This document shows, piece after piece, positions 25,769-34,272 of a stretch of 64,000 nt of DNA. Position numbers and translations under genes: made by a program. The DNA is taken from the NCBI RefSeq assembly GCF_003050925.1, contig NZ_QAOV01000002.1, positions 1 to 64,000 of the forward strand. The letters are read 5' to 3'. This DNA comes from Pseudomonas sp. GV085 (GTDB lineage Bacteria; Pseudomonadota; Gammaproteobacteria; Pseudomonadales; Pseudomonadaceae). Under the pieces are notes generated by a model. That model made no database searches and was not told the origin of the DNA. It saw only the letters and a program-made list of their open reading frames with translations. Each line of letters begins with the position of its first letter. The stretch's first letter is position 1.

Positions 25769-27367
25769 ATGAAAAACGCAGACTTCGACTGGCTGGTGAT
25801 CGGATCGGGATTTGGCGGCAGTGTCTCGGCGCTGCGCCTCGTGGAGAAAGGCTATCGCGTCGGGGTGCTCGAGCGCGGCCGTCGCTATCGCGACGAAGAC
25901 CTTCCCAAGTCGGCCTGGCAGTTCAACAAGTATCTGTGGGCACCCGCATTGGGTTTGAAAGGCATCATGCGCATGTCGCTGTTTCGTCATGTCTTTTTTC
26001 CCAGCCAGTCGGGTGTCGGTGGCGGCAGCACCGTGTATGGCGGTGTGTTGTACCGCGCCAAGCCAGCGTTCTTCGACAACGTGCAGTGGCGCGAGCTCGG
26101 TCACTGGGACAGGCTATTGCAGCCTCACTACGATACGGCCGAGCGCATGCTTGGGGTAAAGACGGTGCCATTCGACTCGACGAACCAGCAACTGGCCCGG
26201 GAGATGGCGCAACACTTCGCAACCGAAGACACATTCACTCGAGCACCCACCGGAGTGTTCTTTGGCGAACCGGGAAAAACCGTCAAGGACCCCTATTTCG
26301 GTGGGGAAGGGCCTGACCGTACCGGGTGTATACGTTGCGGCGCCTGTATGGTGGGATGCCGCGTCGGTGCCGTGAACTCGCTGGTGAAAAACTACCTGTG
26401 GTTCGCAGAGAAACGCGGCGTGCAGATATTGGCAGAGCGCGAGGTCGTTGATGTGAGCCCGCTCGGGGCCGCCGACGGCAGTGAAGGCTATCGTGTGACC
26501 GCCCAGCGTCCCGGTGCCTGGTTCTTCCGTGATCGTCAGACGTATACCGCTCGTGGAGTGATCTTCGCTGGCGGGGCTCTCGGTACCAACGAATTATTGG
26601 CCAACTGCAAGCACGGCGGTTCGTTGCCCCGGGTCAGCGATCGCCTTGGTGAACTGGTGCGCACCAACAGCGAATCGATTCTGAATGTGCGCCTGCCCGA
26701 GGACCGCAAAACCTGGAACGATGTCACCGCCAGCAGCAGTGTGCACGTCGATCAGGATACCCACATCGAGTTTCTCACCTATGGTCGCAACGCGGACTTC
26801 CTGAGCTTGCTTTGCACGCTGTTGGTCGGTAAGGGTAACCGCGTGACGCGGCCGTTGAAATGGCTGGGGAATATCGTGTTGCACCCGGTGCGATGGCTCA
26901 AGTCAATGTGGCCAAGGGGCTGGAGCCGACACATGGTGATGCTGCTGGTGATGCAGACATTGGACAATGCGATTGCACTGCGTCCCAGGAAGCGTTGGCT
27001 GGGCCGTGGCTATCGCCTCGTCACTGAGCAGAACCGCAAAAAGCCAAATCCGACGTACATCGAGATGGGTAATCAGGCCGCTCAGTGGCTGGCCAGGCAC
27101 ACCGGCGGTATTGCCCAGAGCAACGTACTGGAAGCGCTGGGCAACATTCCGACAACAGCCCATGTGCTGGGAGGCGCCGTGATCGGCGCCGATGCCCAAC
27201 GCGGCGTGATTGATCAGAACCTTCACGTTTTCGGTTACCACAACATGTTGGTGTGTGACGGCGCTGCGATGCCTGCAAATCCCGGGGTTAATCCTGCGCT
27301 GACCATCACGGCACTTGCCGAGTACGCCATGGCGCAGATTCCACAGGCTCCTGTGTACTTGAACTGA
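25769..27367 (+). CDS. second ChoD-like GMC oxidoreductase with ferredoxin-like Cys motif
   Basis: A 532-aa flavoprotein, paralogue of the one at 16815. FAD fold LVIGSGFGGSVSALRL (9-24), SGVGGGSTVYGGVL, then C-x2-C-x2-C-x3-C (Cys187, 190, 193, 197) followed by NSLVKNYLWFAEKRG. The C-terminus has PTTAHVLGGAVI and NPALTITALAEYAM. The first paralogue's HCMGGCAM is HVLGGAVI here, so two extra cysteines near the active-site loop are absent. It is the last gene of the TetR-controlled operon, ahead of a strong terminator, and probably oxidises a hydroxyl on the hydrophobic substrate. Confidence 0.85.
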   Translation: MKNADFDWLVIGSGFGGSVSALRLVEKGYRVGVLERGRRYRDEDLPKSAWQFNKYLWAPALGLKGIMRMSLFRHVFFPSQSGVGGGSTVYGGVLYRAKPAFFDNVQWRELGHWDRLLQPHYDTAERMLGVKTVPFDSTNQQLAREMAQHFATEDTFTRAPTGVFFGEPGKTVKDPYFGGEGPDRTGCIRCGACMVGCRVGAVNSLVKNYLWFAEKRGVQILAEREVVDVSPLGAADGSEGYRVTAQRPGAWFFRDRQTYTARGVIFAGGALGTNELLANCKHGGSLPRVSDRLGELVRTNSESILNVRLPEDRKTWNDVTASSSVHVDQDTHIEFLTYGRNADFLSLLCTLLVGKGNRVTRPLKWLGNIVLHPVRWLKSMWPRGWSRHMVMLLVMQTLDNAIALRPRKRWLGRGYRLVTEQNRKKPNPTYIEMGNQAAQWLARHTGGIAQSNVLEALGNIPTTAHVLGGAVIGADAQRGVIDQNLHVFGYHNMLVCDGAAMPANPGVNPALTITALAEYAMAQIPQAPVYLN

Positions 27368-27379
27368 AATACTGTTCGC

Positions 27380-27410
27380 ACCGCGTGACCGCATGGTTGC
27401 GCGGTTTTTT
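27380..27410 (+). terminator. rho-independent terminator of the acyl-CoA/GMC operon
   Basis: An 11-bp stem ACCGCGTGACC/GGTTGCGCGGT (with two G-T pairs) and a GCAT loop is followed by six T. It sits 12 bp after the GMC stop and adjoins the convergent TetR stop. Confidence 0.85.
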
Positions 27411-28093
27411 CAAGACTCTGGCGCAGTTGCCTGCCCGGCAATCACGCCAGCAGTGGAAGATTCGACTTTTTCGCGCTTTGCTCCCAAGCCGACGACAATG
27501 TTGTTACACGTCGCTACCAGGATCTGCGCAGCAGGATTTTCCACGCCTGAGAAGTGGCCGGCGAGTTCGAGCATGATGAATCCATGCGCGGTACTCCACA
27601 GCTGTGGCGCGATGAGAGCGGGATCGATTTTGCGAACGCATTTGGCATCGACCAGGCGAGCGCAAGCGTTGATCAGAATCGCGTATGTCGCTTTGAAGGC
27701 TTCCGATTGCCCATTTGCAATCGAGGTCATGGTACCTCGTGAGGGGCTATATCTGCCGTCAATCGAAAGACCGAACATCAAGTCGTACAGATGGGGATTG
27801 CTTCGTGCAAGGTCTCGGCAAGCCAGGAGCATCGCGCATAAGTCGGCTATGGGATCCTCCGTGATGGGCACACGCTTGAAGACTGCAGCCAAGCGCTTGA
27901 ATCCCTCGTCAGCGACGGCTTGTAGAAGTTCCGGCACTCCGCCGAAGTGTGTGTAAACCCCCATGGTCGACAGGCCGGCTTCGCTCGCGACCGAACGGGC
28001 CTTGACTTCGGACGGGCCGCTGGAGGCGAGCACACGGATGGTTGCCTCGACGAGGCGGGTGGGGGCATTAGGGAGTGAGTTATCAGTGGTCAT
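27410..28093 (-). CDS. TetR-family repressor of the island
   Basis: A 227-aa regulator. The N-terminal helix-turn-helix reads EATIRVLASSGPSEVKARSVA, then GLSTMGVYTHFGGVPELLQAV. The ligand-binding remainder has the TetR_C pattern (LCAMLLACRDLARSNPHLYDLMFG). ATG 28093 is chosen, because a start at 28129 would lie inside its own operator. It diverges from the DUF2147 gene, and two ATAAC-N3-GTTAT sites fill the spacer. Identical sites precede the enoyl-CoA hydratase operon, so this protein is the probable repressor of both units and of itself. Confidence 0.85.
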   Translation of the reverse strand: MTTDNSLPNAPTRLVEATIRVLASSGPSEVKARSVASEAGLSTMGVYTHFGGVPELLQAVADEGFKRLAAVFKRVPITEDPIADLCAMLLACRDLARSNPHLYDLMFGLSIDGRYSPSRGTMTSIANGQSEAFKATYAILINACARLVDAKCVRKIDPALIAPQLWSTAHGFIMLELAGHFSGVENPAAQILVATCNNIVVGLGAKREKVESSTAGVIAGQATAPES

Positions 28094-28107
28094 GTTGCAA
28101 TACTGCC

Positions 28108-28142
28108 ATAACGGCGTTATGTTTATCAAATAACATCGTTAT
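28108..28142. promoter_or_regulatory. tandem TetR operators in the tetR/DUF2147 promoter
   Basis: ATAACGGCGTTAT (28108-28120) and ATAACATCGTTAT (28130-28142), centres 22 bp apart. They lie 15 bp upstream of the TetR start and 36 bp upstream of the DUF2147 start, and match the pair at 22185-22218. Confidence 0.78.
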
Positions 28143-28177
28143 TGATCTGTAACCGCTCGATCATGAGGATTCAGGCA

Positions 28178-28636
28178 ATGCGCACTTTGAATAAAGCAGG
28201 TGTCTTCGGACTCACCCTGGCAGCAGCAGTCATGTCATCGGCGCTGTGGGCAGACGACAGTTCGCCGGTTGGCCTGTGGCAAAACATCGACGATGTCAGT
28301 GGCAAGCCGAGGGCGTTGATTCGCATCACCGAATCCGATGGCACGCTGAAGGGCATTATCGAAAAAGCGTTTCCCACTCTCAAAGAAAATCAGAATCCGA
28401 GGTGCGAGAAATGTGAAGGCGTGAACAAGAATGTGCCGATTGTAGGCCTGACCATTCTGACCGGTTTGCGAAAGGATGGCGAAGAGTACACCGGTGGCCA
28501 CATCCTCGATCCGGATAACGGCAAGGTCTATAGCAGTAAAGTCCACCTGACCGACAACGGCAAAAAGCTCAGCGTACGCGGCTACATTGGCGTGCCGGTA
28601 TTAGGGCGCTCACAGACCTGGGTACGCCAGGAATAA
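28178..28636 (+). CDS. DUF2147 periplasmic protein
   Basis: A 152-aa protein with a signal peptide (LNKAGVFGLTLAAAVMSSALWA) and the DUF2147 pattern: SSPVGLWQNIDDVSGKPRALI, a C-x2-C (RCEKCEG), GGHILDPDNGKVYSSKVHL and the final VLGRSQTWVR. Start at ATG 28178 with GAGGA at 28165. The family is periplasmic and of unknown function, often near lipid or hydrocarbon metabolism. It is the first gene of a probable operon with the quinone oxidoreductase and the dehalogenase-like hydrolase, under the TetR operators. Confidence 0.83.
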   Translation: MRTLNKAGVFGLTLAAAVMSSALWADDSSPVGLWQNIDDVSGKPRALIRITESDGTLKGIIEKAFPTLKENQNPRCEKCEGVNKNVPIVGLTILTGLRKDGEEYTGGHILDPDNGKVYSSKVHLTDNGKKLSVRGYIGVPVLGRSQTWVRQE

Positions 28637-28645
28637 GGAAGCACG

Positions 28646-29647
28646 ATGAAAGCATTCATTATCGATCGCTACGGAAAAAAGGCTGCGTTACGGGCGACCG
28701 AAATACCAGAACCTGAATTGGGCAAGGATGATGTTTTAGTCCAGATCCATGCGGCGGGTGTAAACCCTCTGGATTTAAAAATCAGAGACGGTGAGTTCAA
28801 AATGATTTTGCCTTATCGCATGCCGCTTGTTCTGGGTAATGATTTGGCTGGGGTCGTCGTACGGGTCGGCTCAGGCGTGCAGCAATTCAAGGCGGGTGAT
28901 GAGGTCTATGCACGGCCCGATGACAATCGAATCGGTGCGTTCGCCGAATTCATTGCGATCGATCAACGTTCGCTGGCGCTCAAGCCGAAAGGTCTCACCA
29001 TGGAGGAAGCAGCTTCGATCCCTCTGGTTGGCTTGACCGCGTGGCAGGCACTGGTCGAAAAAGCGAACTTGAAGAAAGGCCAAAAGGTACTTATCCACGC
29101 GGGCTCCGGTGGCGTGGGAACACTGGCCATTCAGCTGGCCAAACACCTGGGGGCGACCGTCGCGACGACCACCAGCACGGCGAATGTCGAATGGGTGAAG
29201 CGTCTCGGTGCGGATATCGTGATCGATTACCGCAAAGACGATTTCGAAAAGGTCCTGCACGACTACGATGTGGTCTTGAACAGCCTCGGCACAGAGACTC
29301 TCGAGAAGTCGTTACGCATCCTGAAGCCGGGTGGAAAGCTCATCTCAATCTCTGGACCGCCGGATGTAGACTTTGCGAAAAGCGCTGGATTGTCCGGGTT
29401 CCTGAAACTGGTCATGCGTCTGTTGAGTTATGGGATCAGGAAAAAGGCCAGGCGTCGTGGTGTCAGCTATTCATTTCTTTATATGAGAGCCAGCGGTGAG
29501 CAATTGCGCAAGATTACCGCGCTCATCGATTCCCGGGTCATACGCCCGGTGGTGGACCGGGTTTTTCCTTTCGAATCGACCCCGGAGGCCTTGGCTTATG
29601 TTGAAACCGGCCGGGCAAAAGGCAAGGTCATCGTCAAGGTAAAGTAA
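28646..29647 (+). CDS. NADP-dependent quinone oxidoreductase-type medium-chain dehydrogenase
   Basis: A 333-aa zinc-independent medium-chain dehydrogenase: N-terminal GroES-like domain (VLVQIHAAGVNPLDLKIRDG, LGNDLAGVVVRVG), nucleotide motif IHAGSGGVGTLAIQLAKHLG, C-terminal ETGRAKGKVIVKVK. No structural-zinc cysteines are seen. Such enzymes reduce quinones or enones with NADPH. It lies 9 bp after the DUF2147 gene and 4 bp before the hydrolase, so it is in the TetR-controlled operon. Confidence 0.87.
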   Translation: MKAFIIDRYGKKAALRATEIPEPELGKDDVLVQIHAAGVNPLDLKIRDGEFKMILPYRMPLVLGNDLAGVVVRVGSGVQQFKAGDEVYARPDDNRIGAFAEFIAIDQRSLALKPKGLTMEEAASIPLVGLTAWQALVEKANLKKGQKVLIHAGSGGVGTLAIQLAKHLGATVATTTSTANVEWVKRLGADIVIDYRKDDFEKVLHDYDVVLNSLGTETLEKSLRILKPGGKLISISGPPDVDFAKSAGLSGFLKLVMRLLSYGIRKKARRRGVSYSFLYMRASGEQLRKITALIDSRVIRPVVDRVFPFESTPEALAYVETGRAKGKVIVKVK

Positions 29648-29651
29648 CGAG

Positions 29652-30557
29652 ATGACGTCCATGTTCGAAAACTTCGAAACGCACCGAATTACCGTAGGTG
29701 ATGTAGAAATTGCCTGTGTTGCAGCGGGCATAGGCGAACCCATACTGATGCTCCACGGTTTTCCGCAGACCATGGCGCTCTGGGCGCGTATCGCACCTGG
29801 GCTGGTCGCGCGTGGCTATCGGGTTGTCTGTGCTGATTTGCGTGGGTATGGCGCATCGTCTAAGCCGCCGGCTCAACCAGATCTGTCGAACTACGGATTT
29901 CGCGCCATGGCTGCGGATCAGGTCGAACTGATGTGTGTGCTCGGGCATGAACGGTTCCATCTTGTCGGACACGACCGTGGTGCGCGCACTGCATACCGGA
30001 TGACGCTGGATTATCCAGACAAGGTGGCGAGCGTCACGCTGATGGACATCGTCCCTACGGCTGTGATGCTGACAGATCTGCGCAAGGACGTCGCCCGCAG
30101 TTACTGGCACTGGTTTTTCCTGTCTCAGCCCGCACCCTTCCCGGAGCGCATGATTGAGGCAGATCCCGATTTCTTTTTCGAAAGCTGCCTGTTCGGCTGG
30201 GGCGCCGCAGGGCTGAAAGATTTCGATGCTGACCAACTGGCGGCGTATCGGAAAGCCTGGCGCGATCCGGCGACGATCGCCGGGTTTTGCAACGACTATC
30301 GCGCCACGCTCACTGTGGATCTAAAGGACGATTTGTCAGATTCCGGACGACGTATCACCGCGCCCGCGCTGATTCTCTATGGCGCCTCGGGTGCGATGGC
30401 CAGGCACTATGATTTACCCGCCTCCTGGGTGAGTCGCTGCACAGTGATGGAGGCCTCTGCGATAGTGGGCGGGCATTTTTTTGCTGATGCCCGGCCAGAC
30501 GAGGTCGTTGAACGAGTCGCCGTATTTTTGGCAAGCCATCCCTTGCAGTCTTGCTGA
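29652..30557 (+). CDS. haloacetate (fluoroacetate) dehalogenase-like alpha/beta hydrolase
   Basis: A 301-aa hydrolase with an aspartate nucleophile: GHDRGAR gives Asp108, Arg109 and Arg112. His153-Trp154 (YWHWFF) and Tyr216 (CNDYRATL) fit the halide pocket, and His275 (GGHFFAD) is the catalytic base. These match, with an offset of only 2-5, the residue set I know for the Rhodopseudomonas fluoroacetate dehalogenase (D110, R111, R114, H155, W156, Y219, H280). The dehalogenase assignment is family-based; epoxide hydrolases share the fold but use two tyrosines. It is the last gene of the operon and is followed by repeat DNA. Confidence 0.75.
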   Translation: MTSMFENFETHRITVGDVEIACVAAGIGEPILMLHGFPQTMALWARIAPGLVARGYRVVCADLRGYGASSKPPAQPDLSNYGFRAMAADQVELMCVLGHERFHLVGHDRGARTAYRMTLDYPDKVASVTLMDIVPTAVMLTDLRKDVARSYWHWFFLSQPAPFPERMIEADPDFFFESCLFGWGAAGLKDFDADQLAAYRKAWRDPATIAGFCNDYRATLTVDLKDDLSDSGRRITAPALILYGASGAMARHYDLPASWVSRCTVMEASAIVGGHFFADARPDEVVERVAVFLASHPLQSC

Positions 30558-30674
30558 ATACCTTCCGTGCATCGATGTCGATGCCTGCCGTGCCCTGTTG
30601 ATAGCGGATAACGCTCAGTGACGCTGGCTGCGAATGGCTCCCCACCATGGGTATCTACACATCTTCCCGAGTTT

Positions 30675-30935
30675 GATGGTGTACATATCCATTTCTGCGG
30701 TAACGGCCGCTTAGGGTTCCGCCCTGACGGCGGGTCACTTGGAAAAGCCCCAAGTAACCAAGGGCTCTTGCCCCGCCATTCGGTGCCTCGCTTAGGCTCG
30801 GCATACCCTCACTCCGGCATTGCTCCGGGGGCCCGCCGCCATCGGCCATCCATGGCCGGGGGCGGCTACCGCGGCATCCCTGCCGCGGTGCCCCCTGCGC
30901 AATACCTGCGTTCGGCCTCTGGGAAAGGGGCAACA
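30675..30935 (-). repeat. long interspersed repeat, copy A (inverted relative to B and C)
   Basis: Read on the minus strand it ends AGGGCGGAACCCTAAGCGG, then CCGTTACCGCAGAAATGGAT, and contains AAGAGCCCTTGGTTACTTGG and GCCATGGATGGCCGAT. These blocks reappear in copy B at 31225-31425 in the opposite orientation. The copy carries its own small hairpins (GGGCTCTTGCCCC, ATCGGCCATCCATGGCC). Confidence 0.8.
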
Positions 30936-31159
30936 GATCAAAATCAAAAGCCAAAGCAACGGCAGATCAACAGCATCGCGAGCAGGCTCGCACACAGTCG
31001 GAGTGGGTACATCCGGGGAAAATTGGTCGGCTGACAGGCCACCATCGCAGCGATGCGGCGACCCGACAAGCCAGCCACAAAAAATCAGCGCCCATCCGCT
31101 CTGCCTTTCACCACTCAACAGGCCGAGCGTTAGCTCGCCTGCAGCTGTTGATCTTGATG

Positions 31160-31425
31160 CACCGCCCCCTCGTGAGGCCGAGTGGAGGTTCTGCGTAGTG
31201 GGCAACCCGGCATGGATGCCGGGTTAGCCGCGTACGGCCATGGATGGCCGATCGCGGCGGGCCCCCGGAGCAGGACCGGAGCGAGGGCATGCCGAGCCTG
31301 GGCGAGGCACCGAACGAAAGGGGCAAGAGCCCTTGGTTACTTGGGGCTTTTCCAAGTGACTCGCTGTAAAAGCGAAACCGCTAGCGGCCGTTACCGCAGA
31401 AATGGATATGTACTCCCAACACCAC
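31160..31425 (+). repeat. long interspersed repeat, copy B
   Basis: In order it holds CCCCTCGTGAGGCCGAG, GTGGGCAACCCGGCAT, GCCGGGTTAGCCGCGTACGG, GCCATGGATGGCCGAT, AAGAGCCCTTGGTTACTTGG, CTTTTCCAAGTGACTCGC and CCGTTACCGCAGAAATGGAT. It forms the right arm of an inverted pair with copy A. Copy C at 37630-37955 shares both its flanks. Confidence 0.8.
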
Positions 31426-31521
31426 GCCCCGGCAGTGAATCTCTGTAGCTCACAAGATATGTAGATACCTATGCACCATGGGCACGCAGCCTTTTCTCTG
31501 GATTGCCGCTGAGGCAACGAC

Positions 31522-32100
31522 CTACGTGGACTGCGACGGTGACAGTGTCGCGAGAATTTTTTCGCGGCAGACCTCCAGAATCTCATCCGCCAGTGGGGAA
31601 TCATCCGGGCAAGCCCGCGACAACACGACTGCGCCGATCGCATGGGCAAGCATGTCGATCATCCGTGCTCGCACTGTGTGCGGATCCACGTCGCCCGGCG
31701 AGTCATCAGGCTCAAGGGCTGCCAGCATGCTTTCGACCCCGTCGGCAAACGTTGCCTTGATCTCCCCTGATTGACGCGCAGCGTCGCCGCAGAGGGCGGC
31801 CATCGTGCAGCCAGCGTTGCGGCCATCACGGTGAGCCCGTGACACGTAAAGATTGACGAACTCGGTGACGTCCAGGTCCGCGGTATTGACCAGGCTCTGC
31901 GAAAGCCCGTTCGCCGCTGCTTCAGCCATCAAATCGGCTTTGGAGCGAAAGTGCTTGTAGAACCCGCCATGGGTGAACCCGGCAGCGGCCATCAGTTCCG
32001 CCACCCCCACACCGTCATAGCCGCGTTCACGAAACAGGGCGGAGGCCGTCTCGACGATGTGCGCCCGATTCGCCTGTGCCTGCGCTTTGGTGACTCTCAT
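31522..32100 (-). CDS. TetR/AcrR-family repressor, probably of the OYE operon
   Basis: A 192-aa regulator: helix-turn-helix AHIVETASALFRERGYDGVG, then ELMAAAGFTHGGFYKHFRSK, of the AcrR-like subgroup common next to ene-reductases and detoxification enzymes (NemR/AcuR style). Start at ATG 32100 (MRVTKAQAQANR). It diverges from the OYE/SDR/hydrolase operon over 220 bp. It contains three Cys (GCTMAALCGDAA and SRACPDDS), which could respond to electrophiles as in NemR; this is inference. Confidence 0.83.
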   Translation of the reverse strand: MRVTKAQAQANRAHIVETASALFRERGYDGVGVAELMAAAGFTHGGFYKHFRSKADLMAEAAANGLSQSLVNTADLDVTEFVNLYVSRAHRDGRNAGCTMAALCGDAARQSGEIKATFADGVESMLAALEPDDSPGDVDPHTVRARMIDMLAHAIGAVVLSRACPDDSPLADEILEVCREKILATLSPSQST

Positions 32101-32147
32101 ACCCACATGCCTCTTTGAATCTGCTGACTGTCAGGCGCTCAATATAC

Positions 32148-32159
32148 ATTGATGTCAAT
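32148..32159. promoter_or_regulatory. candidate TetR operator before the OYE operon
   Basis: ATTGA-TG-TCAAT, a perfect 5-bp-arm palindrome, lies 48 bp upstream of the TetR start. A related half-site ATTGAC follows at 32173. The surrounding region is AT-rich with several ATCATC runs. Confidence 0.4.
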
Positions 32160-32320
32160 CATCATCAAAGTCATTGACGATTAAGATTATGATCATCATC
32201 ATAACGGCTCGCCAACTTTGCAAGGGCTCAGGCCATGAGCGCCGCCCACCTGAAAGCGCCGATCGCATGGCGATGCACACTCGCAACAACGACCATCAGT
32301 CAACGTGGGAGAAACAAGGC

Positions 32321-33415
32321 ATGACCGAAAAAACTTTATTTGAGCCCTACACCCTCGGCTCCCTGACGCTCTCCAACCGGGTGGTCCTGGCGCCGCTGAC
32401 GCGCAACCGCGCCGGTGCGGGCTTCGTTCCAAGCGAGTTCGCTGCAACGTATTACAGCCAGCGGGCGTCGGCCGGCCTGCAGATTTCCGAGGCCACACAG
32501 ATTTCGCAGCAAGGGCAGGGCTACCAGGATACGCCCGGCATCTACTCGCAAGCGCAGATCGACGCGTGGCGTGAGGTCACTGATGCCGTCCATGGGAAGA
32601 ACGGGAAAATTTTCCTGCAGTTGTGGCACGTCGGACGAGTTTCGCATGTTGATCTGCAGGAGAACGGCGCCGCTCCGGTGGCGCCCTCGGCCATCCGGGC
32701 CGCAACCAAGACGTTCGTCAACAACAGCTTTGTCGACGTTTCCGAGCCTCGGGCGCTGGCGCTCGACGAACTGCCCGGGATCGTCAACGACTTCCGCCAG
32801 GCCGCGGCAAACGCTATTGCCGCAGGCTTCGATGGCGTCGAGATCCATGGCGCCAATGGCTATCTGCTGGACCAGTTCGTCAAGGACGGTGCCAACGTAC
32901 GCACCGATGCCTACGGCGGGTCGATCGAAAATCGCGCGCGGCTGCTGCTGGAGGTGACGGCAGCAGTGGTGGCCGAGATTGGCGCCGAGCGCACCGGCAT
33001 TCGTATCTCGCCGGTTTCGCCCACCAATGGTGTCTCGAGCAGCGATCCACAGGGGCAGTTCGACTACATCGTCGATCAGCTCGACGCCTTGGGCATCGTC
33101 TATCTCCATGTCGTCGAGGGTGCGACCGGCGGGCCGCGCGAGGTCGCACCGTTCGACTTCGATTCCCTGCGCCGGCGATTCAGGAACACCTACATCGCCA
33201 ACAACGGTTATGACCTGGATCTCGCTACCTCCCGGCTCACCGAAGGCAAGGCAGACCTCTTCGCGTTCGGGCGCCCATTCATTGCCAACCCCGATCTGGT
33301 GGAACGTCTGAAAACCGCAGCGCCGTTGGCGTCCTTCGATCCGACCACGCTTTTCGGCGGTGGTGCTGCGGGATACATCGACTATCCGGCCCTCGCTGAC
33401 GCCAGCGCCCTGTAA
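32321..33415 (+). CDS. Old-Yellow-Enzyme alkene reductase (NemA/XenB type)
   Basis: A 364-aa FMN ene-reductase: LSNRVVLAPLTRNRAG, the FMN/substrate region FLQLWHVGRVSH, EIHGANGYLLDQFVKD with a His-x2-Asn anion-binding pair as in OYE1, NVRTDAYGGS and the final AFGRPFIANPDLVERL. Start ATG 32321; the upstream frame to 32174 is promoter. It reduces activated alkenes, nitro compounds or N-ethylmaleimide-like electrophiles with NAD(P)H. It is the first gene of an operon with an SDR and a hydrolase, opposite a TetR gene. Confidence 0.9.
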   Translation: MTEKTLFEPYTLGSLTLSNRVVLAPLTRNRAGAGFVPSEFAATYYSQRASAGLQISEATQISQQGQGYQDTPGIYSQAQIDAWREVTDAVHGKNGKIFLQLWHVGRVSHVDLQENGAAPVAPSAIRAATKTFVNNSFVDVSEPRALALDELPGIVNDFRQAAANAIAAGFDGVEIHGANGYLLDQFVKDGANVRTDAYGGSIENRARLLLEVTAAVVAEIGAERTGIRISPVSPTNGVSSSDPQGQFDYIVDQLDALGIVYLHVVEGATGGPREVAPFDFDSLRRRFRNTYIANNGYDLDLATSRLTEGKADLFAFGRPFIANPDLVERLKTAAPLASFDPTTLFGGGAAGYIDYPALADASAL

Positions 33416-33483
33416 CACTGGCGCGGTGTCGATTTATACGTTGCATGCCCGACATGGGTTCACCTGATCAAGAGAGCAACTAT

Positions 33484-34269
33484 ATGACTACCCATCCCGC
33501 AGTCCTGATTACCGGCGCTTCCTCCGGCATCGGCGCCACCTATGCCGAGCGCCTCGCACGTCGCGGCCACGATCTGGTGCTGGTTGCCCGCGACAAAGCC
33601 AGGCTGGAGACACTGGCGGCTCGCCTGCGCGAGGAACACAGCGTCGCTGTCGATATCCTCCAGGCCGATCTCACCCAGCCCGGCGACCTGGCCGTCGTCG
33701 AGACGCGCCTGCGCGATGATTCGCGCATCGGCATCCTCATTAACAATGCCGGGGCAGCCCAGTCTGGCAGCTTCATCGAGCAGACGACCGACGATGTCGC
33801 TCGACTCGTCGCGCTCAACACAACCTCGTTGGTGCGACTCGCCAGCGCAATCGCCCCTCGGCTTGCGCAGGCCGGTGAAGGCGCGATCGTCAATATCGGT
33901 TCAGTGGTTGGCTTGGCGCCGGAATTCGGCATGTCAGTCTATGGCGCCACCAAGGCCTTTGTGCTGTTTCTATCCCAGGGACTGAGTCTGGAACTCGCGC
34001 CCAAAGGCGTCTATATCCAGGCCGTGCTTCCTGCCGGTACTCGCACGGAGATTTGGGGGCGTGCGGGCATCGACATCAACGCGCTGCCGGAACTGATGGA
34101 GGTGGGTGAGCTGGTGGATGCCGCGCTGGTGGGCTTCGATCGGCGTGAGCTGGTGACCATCCCGCCACTGCATGACGCCAGTCGCTGGACTGCCCTGGAT
34201 GCCGCGCGACAAGCGCTCATCTCGGACATTCGACAAGCGCATGTAGCAGAGCGGTATCGCACGGAGTAA
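33484..34269 (+). CDS. short-chain dehydrogenase/reductase (DltE-like)
   Basis: A 261-aa SDR: LITGASSGIGATYAERLARR, LVLVARDK (Arg after beta-2 favouring NADP), LINNAGAAQSGSF, catalytic Ser in VNIGSVVGLAPEFGMS and Y-x3-K in VYGATKAFVLFL. Start ATG 33484 with AGAGAG upstream. It lies 69 bp after the OYE gene and 3 bp before the hydrolase. A ketone reduction step beside the ene reduction is plausible. Confidence 0.87.
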   Translation: MTTHPAVLITGASSGIGATYAERLARRGHDLVLVARDKARLETLAARLREEHSVAVDILQADLTQPGDLAVVETRLRDDSRIGILINNAGAAQSGSFIEQTTDDVARLVALNTTSLVRLASAIAPRLAQAGEGAIVNIGSVVGLAPEFGMSVYGATKAFVLFLSQGLSLELAPKGVYIQAVLPAGTRTEIWGRAGIDINALPELMEVGELVDAALVGFDRRELVTIPPLHDASRWTALDAARQALISDIRQAHVAERYRTE

Positions 34270-34272
34270 ACA

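Larger units (their letters stand above)
30558..31521. other. 964-bp gene-free stretch made of an inverted pair of long repeats
   Basis: No gene is credible here. The stretch consists of two opposed copies of a long interspersed repeat (about 30675-30935 and 31160-31425) around a central spacer of some 220 bp. Open frames inside it arise from the GC-rich repeat and differ between copies. The final 100 bp lie past the end of the minus-strand TetR gene. Confidence 0.7.

Noticed and set aside
30618..31448. Several open frames within the inverted long-repeat pair
   Set aside because: They follow the repeat sequence, differ between copies and lack ribosome sites; no domain is recognisable.
30558..31521. 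Transposon with terminal inverted repeats
   Set aside because: The two arms are copies of a repeat also found singly at 37630; no transposase frame or target duplication is visible.
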